Assembly (NCBI RefSeq): GCF_004369225.1
Contig: NZ_QFFZ01000016.1
Coordinates: 1 to 64,000, forward strand
Source of the DNA: Pelotomaculum propionicicum
GTDB lineage: Bacteria > Bacillota > Desulfotomaculia > Desulfotomaculales > Pelotomaculaceae
Direction: 5' to 3'
Length of the DNA: 64,000 nt
Shown: positions 60,528 through 64,000 of the stretch, piece by piece
Numbering within the stretch: position 1 is the first letter of the stretch
Layout of the letters: each line of letters opens with the position of its first letter
Translations under genes and position numbers: made by a program
Notes under the pieces: generated by a model
What the model was told of the DNA's origin: nothing
Database searches by the model: none
Seen by the model: only the letters and a program-made list of their open reading frames with translations

Positions 60528-60946
60528 TATCCCTGGCTCCTTATTCTATCAGCATAGTTTCATGTTTTTAAATTAAACTTTTACCTCCGGTTTCCCTCTA
60601 TTGCCACATCCACATTATTGTCTCGACCCATTTCGGATGATGGGATTTCTTGTTTTTTAAGGAAAGATGTTTATTAACCTTTCAGCTAAAACTTCTTAAT
60701 TATTGTAAACTTCATTGAGTTAGCTAGAGCATCAATCACGAGCTTGACGTACGGATTCTTGTTTTCAGAATGGCTATGGCTTTTGGCGGCAGGAATTATT
60801 CATTATTGATGGAAGGATTAATGAGCAGCGCTTTTTTGGTAGAATCGAAAGGAGTGAAAAAAGCCCCCCTGCAATAGAAAATGAATTTTCTAGATACGGC
60901 TATACTGAAGTAATTCGAGTCGAAACACAGTGAGGAGGTGTTAAAG
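60528..60946. other. Intergenic stretch, no gene
   Basis: I see no coding gene with support. A short frame (MSSAFLVESKGVKKAPLQ) at about 60822-60878 has a weak AAGGA site and may be chance. GAGGAGG at 60932-60938 belongs to the aldolase gene. Confidence 0.4.
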
Positions 60947-61594
60947 ATGTTATTGAAGGATTTAAGAGAAAGTGTCATAGAATATGCTTTAAAAGTTATT
61001 GATGCCGGGTTAATATCCTCCACCTGGGGAAACATCAGCGCGCGGGACCCGGAAAGCGGGTTGATCGCCATTACTCCCAGCGGGATGGAATACCGGAAAC
61101 TATCTCCTGATGATATAGTAATTGTTAATAAAAACGGGAATATAGTTGACAGTAAGCGTAAACCTTCCTCGGAAACCCCCATGCATGCCCTTTTTTACCG
61201 GGAGCGTCCGGAGATTAACGGTATAGTACACACCCATTCCTGCTACGCCACAGCAATGTCTACTTTGAAAAAAGAGATTCCCGTGGTCCTGGCGGAGTTG
61301 GGAGCCTGCGTGGGAGGTCCGGTAAAGGTGGCTGAATACGCCAGAGGTGGCACGGAAGAATTCGGCCAGGCCGCGCTAAGGGCTATCGGGGACGGGACAG
61401 CGGTACTACAGCAGAACCATGGTGTTTTGGCCATCGGCAAGACATTAAACGATGCCCTGTTTTCAGCTATTGTTGTGGAAGAAGCGGCCAAAATCTACTG
61501 GCTGGCGCTGCAGGTGGGTGAACCTTTTATTCTGCCCGATCAAGAAGTAAAGGAAATCCATGAAGGGTTTATCAAAACATACGGTCAGAAGTAA
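60947..61594 (+). CDS. Class II aldolase (L-fuculose/rhamnulose phosphate aldolase-like)
   Basis: About 215 residues. Seen: GLISSTWGNISARDP near 21-35, ITPSGMEYRKL near 45-55, SSETPMHALFYRERPEINGI with the catalytic Glu, HTHSCYATAM with two zinc His, and QNHGVLAIGKTL with the third zinc His. It cleaves a sugar phosphate (fuculose 1-phosphate type) to dihydroxyacetone phosphate and an aldehyde, or a related phosphate such as 5-methylthioribulose 1-phosphate or 5-deoxyribulose 1-phosphate. ATG 60947 follows GAGGAGG; GTG 60938 overlaps the site. A terminator follows. The exact substrate is open. Confidence 0.88.
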   Translation: MLLKDLRESVIEYALKVIDAGLISSTWGNISARDPESGLIAITPSGMEYRKLSPDDIVIVNKNGNIVDSKRKPSSETPMHALFYRERPEINGIVHTHSCYATAMSTLKKEIPVVLAELGACVGGPVKVAEYARGGTEEFGQAALRAIGDGTAVLQQNHGVLAIGKTLNDALFSAIVVEEAAKIYWLALQVGEPFILPDQEVKEIHEGFIKTYGQK

Positions 61595-61623
61595 TCCGGT
61601 ATCATGGCTTTAAATGAGAAATA

Positions 61624-61660
61624 AGAGAACTCTGCCACCCGGGGTAAAGTTCTTTTTTGT
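61624..61660 (+). terminator. Terminator after the aldolase gene
   Basis: AGAACT (61626-61631) pairs with AGTTCT (61648-61653), followed by a T run. 61660-61890 contains no gene I can support. Confidence 0.55.
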
Positions 61661-61907
61661 TTAATTTATACCAGTCTAAAAATTTAGCAACACAACCTTA
61701 CCTTAATTTTTAAAACTGTACTGCCCCAGGGATTTTTCTGCTGTATAATTGTTTATGCCTCTACATTAAATTACTGAATATCCGATATGTAGAATAACCA
61801 CATTGAAAAAATAAAAGGAAAATTGTTATTTTGTAGAATAAAATACATATTTTAATTTTTTAGCTTGGTATTAGCGGATATTAGTTTTTGCAGAGGAGGT
61901 GCCTTTC

Positions 61908-64000
61908 CTGTCAATCCATGCAGAAAAAAAAGAGGCTCCCAAAAATGCCGGGCGCTGGAAAAACAGGTCGCTCATGATAGAACATACCCAGCTTTTTGCC
62001 AAAGCTATTGAAGTGTTAACCCAGCCTTTCGTTGCACGTCTTCTTGACGGGAGCATGCTGATGTGCAACAGAGCTTTTTGTGATATAACGGGATATTCAG
62101 AAAAAGAACTGCGGTCAATGAAGAAAAAGCACGGCCTTGTACCTCCCGGCTGGGTTGACTATAAAACAAAGGCGCTGGAGGAACTGTGCCGCACCGGCCA
62201 GCCGCAACGCTTTGAAATTGAGTATCTCCGTAAGGATGGGTCCCACCTGCCGGTTGAAATACTTATATATTTGGTAAATGGCGCTGACAGTACGCCCCTT
62301 TATTACTATATGTTTGTAAATGATATCACCAAGCGTAGACAGGCGGAGGAAGCGCTGCAATTAAGTGAAGAACGTTACCGCCAACTGATCGAAAATGCTC
62401 CTCTTGGTATTGCAGTGTTTGACACCAAAGGGCAGATAAAGACTGTCAATAAAGCCCTCATGCAAATTTTTGGTACACCTGAAGACGAAGTAATGAGAAT
62501 AAATGTTTTGGAGTACCCTCCTTTTGTGCAAGCAGGCCTGCCCGGCGACATCCACAAATGTATGGAGACTGGAGAAACGGTGGTTACTGAACATCCTTAC
62601 ACAACGAGGTGGGGCAACAATATTCACCTGCGCCTGCACCTTACCCCCCTGCGGGACACAAATGGTGTGATCAACGGCGTACAGGCAATTCTTGAGGACT
62701 TTACTGACCGCAAACGTACAGAGGAGGAGCTTATTAACGCCCACCAGAAACTTATGGACATTATTGAGTCCCTGCCTGACGCTACCTTTGTGATAGACAA
62801 GGATAGAAAGGTAATTGCCTGGAACCAGGCAATGGAAGAGTTGACCGGCACTCCCAAGGCCGAAATCCTGGGTAAAGGCGATTATGCGTATGGTGTTCCG
62901 CTATACGGAGAGCCAAGGCCGGTCATGATTGATCTTGCTTTTGGCGAAGATAAGCAGACCGAAGAGAAATATGATTATGTGACCAAAGAAGGAAACATCT
63001 TTTATGCCGAAGCCTTTTTACCGGCGGTGCGCGGTGGAAAAGGAGCGTACCTGTGGGGCAAAATATCACGCCTCTATGACCGGGAGGGCAGACTGATCGG
63101 CGCCATCGAGTCGATCCGGGATATAACTGAACGTAAGCGAACAGAAGAGCAGCTTAAATATTTGAGCCTGCATGACCCGCTCACCGGGCTCTATAACCGT
63201 ACCTTTTTTGAAGACAGCATGCGGCGGGCGGGAGACGGCCGCTTCAGCCCCGTGGGTATTATTGTTTGCGACCTGGATGGTTTAAAGTTTATTAATGACA
63301 CTCTGGGGCATGACGCGGGGGATTCCCTCCTGGAGAATGCCGCGGCGGTAATCGAAGGTTCTTTCCGCCAGAGTGACATTGTCTCCCGCATCGGCGGGGA
63401 TGAATTCGCCATACTGCTCATCCACAGCGATGAGAAAACGGTGGAGGACGCCTGCAACAGGCTCAGGCACGCTATTGACAGGTACAATGAGGCCAGGCCT
63501 GAGATACCTCTCAGCATATCTATGAGGTTTGCCGTCAGCACCCAGTCGGATCACGGTATCAATGAACTTTTTAAAGAAGCTGACAACAATATGTACAGGG
63601 AAAAGCTGCACTGCAGCCAAAGCGCCAGAAGCGCCATCGTCCAAACCCTGATGAAAGCCCTGGAGGCCAGGGATTTTATTACTGAGGGGCATGCTGTCAG
63701 GCTGCAGGAATTTGTGACTATTTTGGCCGGCGCCATAGACTTGCCCAAGCGCAACATATCAGATCTAAACCTGCTGGCCAAGTTCCATGACATCGGCAAG
63801 GTAGGTGTCTCTGACAATATCCTGTTTAAGCCCGGCAATTTAAGCTCGGAGGAGGCCGCTGAAATGCGGCGCCACTGCGAGATCGGCTACCGTATCGCCC
63901 AGTCGGCGCCTGACCTGGCGCCCATAGCCGAATGGATTTTGAAACACCACGAATGGTGGAACGGGAAAGGTTACCCGCAAGGATTAAAAGGGGAAGAGAT
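61908..64000 (+). CDS. PAS-GGDEF-HD-GYP c-di-GMP protein, 3' end outside window
   Basis: An open frame from 61908 to the window edge (about 697 codons). AGAGGAGGTG ends 7 bases before CTG 61908, an unusual start; GTG 61899 overlaps the site and ATG 61974 is an alternative. Three PAS domains are seen: ARLLDGSMLMCNRAFCDITG, GIAVFDTKGQIKTVNKALMQ and DATFVIDKDRKVIAWNQAME. Then comes a GGDEF domain (HDPLTGLYNRTFF, SRIGGDEFAILL intact) and an HD-GYP domain (LAKFHDIGKVGV, KHHEWWNGKGYP). It can in principle make and degrade c-di-GMP. A sensor of an internal signal is likely; its ligand is unknown. Confidence 0.85.
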   Translation, partial: MSIHAEKKEAPKNAGRWKNRSLMIEHTQLFAKAIEVLTQPFVARLLDGSMLMCNRAFCDITGYSEKELRSMKKKHGLVPPGWVDYKTKALEELCRTGQPQRFEIEYLRKDGSHLPVEILIYLVNGADSTPLYYYMFVNDITKRRQAEEALQLSEERYRQLIENAPLGIAVFDTKGQIKTVNKALMQIFGTPEDEVMRINVLEYPPFVQAGLPGDIHKCMETGETVVTEHPYTTRWGNNIHLRLHLTPLRDTNGVINGVQAILEDFTDRKRTEEELINAHQKLMDIIESLPDATFVIDKDRKVIAWNQAMEELTGTPKAEILGKGDYAYGVPLYGEPRPVMIDLAFGEDKQTEEKYDYVTKEGNIFYAEAFLPAVRGGKGAYLWGKISRLYDREGRLIGAIESIRDITERKRTEEQLKYLSLHDPLTGLYNRTFFEDSMRRAGDGRFSPVGIIVCDLDGLKFINDTLGHDAGDSLLENAAAVIEGSFRQSDIVSRIGGDEFAILLIHSDEKTVEDACNRLRHAIDRYNEARPEIPLSISMRFAVSTQSDHGINELFKEADNNMYREKLHCSQSARSAIVQTLMKALEARDFITEGHAVRLQEFVTILAGAIDLPKRNISDLNLLAKFHDIGKVGVSDNILFKPGNLSSEEAAEMRRHCEIGYRIAQSAPDLAPIAEWILKHHEWWNGKGYPQGLKGEE

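Noticed and set aside
60232-60576. 114-codon plus-strand ORF
   Set aside because: Overlaps the more plausible minus-strand membrane protein; composition is unlike a gene and no domain is visible.

Overview
The window looks like a chromosomal segment of an anaerobic, spore-former-type Firmicute of the Peptococcaceae/Desulfotomaculia (a Pelotomaculum- or Desulfotomaculum-like organism). The assignment is inferred from gene content and style: strong AGGAGG ribosome sites, many TTG and GTG starts, a NifV-type synthase next to aconitase-like subunits and an NADP isocitrate dehydrogenase, TRAP (mtrB), accD-accA-pfkA-pyk order, a cytoplasmic [NiFe] hydrogenase, a flavodiiron protein, enoate-reductase-type flavoenzymes and palindromic repeats that I recall from this group. 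No rRNA, tRNA or CRISPR array was seen.

Layout. 1-9.7 kb: a transposase remnant; a citrate/homocitrate-type synthase and the two subunits of an aconitase-like hydratase; an island of DNA methyltransferase, AAA ATPase and HNH nuclease that resembles a Septu-like defence module; then isocitrate dehydrogenase and a decayed PEP-utilising fragment. 9.8-12.3 kb: a Phd-Uma2 fusion under a palindromic operator, a TetR regulator with a zinc-ribbon protein, and a starch-binding module. 12.4-19.8 kb: glycogen-type metabolism (GT4 synthase, nucleotidyltransferase-phosphomutase fusion, GH57 branching enzyme, DUF4912). 20-31.7 kb: housekeeping genes nth, trmL, ybaK-type, dnaE, mtrB, accD, accA, pfkA and pyk. 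31.7-39.9 kb: superoxide dismutase, DedA, a macro-SGNH fusion, small proteins, an arsenic operon and a broken msrA with an msrB. 39.9-48.1 kb: a two-component system with a secreted protein, then a [NiFe] hydrogenase, an IscU-like scaffold, a MOSC protein and DUF1847. 48.4-58.9 kb: a sigma-54 regulated catabolic cluster with two enoate-reductase-like flavoenzymes, two unusual amidohydrolase-fold proteins, an MFS transporter and duplicated promoters. 59-64 kb: flavodiiron protein, class II aldolase and a PAS/GGDEF/HD-GYP protein cut by the window end.

Most notable. (1) dnaE is split by a 326-nt insertion with the hallmarks of a group I self-splicing intron: a 7-bp P1 with U.G at the 5' splice site, P10, a P7 core with the ACGACTAGA motif and a terminal G. 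Removing it restores an 1181-residue polymerase next to the catalytic PDID motif. (2) A permease in the arsenic operon has an in-frame TGA where the family has the first Cys of a CSC motif, followed by a SECIS-like stem-loop, so it is probably a selenoprotein. (3) The [NiFe] hydrogenase small subunit lacks both N-terminal cysteines that normally bind the proximal FeS cluster. (4) In the sigma-54 cluster, three -24/-12 promoters share TTGCAAC-type repeats beside an enhancer-binding-protein gene; one promoter block is duplicated with decayed gene remnants, and the two reductase genes share an almost identical inverted 750-bp half.

All functional statements rest on reading motifs by eye. No database search, folding program or alignment was run.
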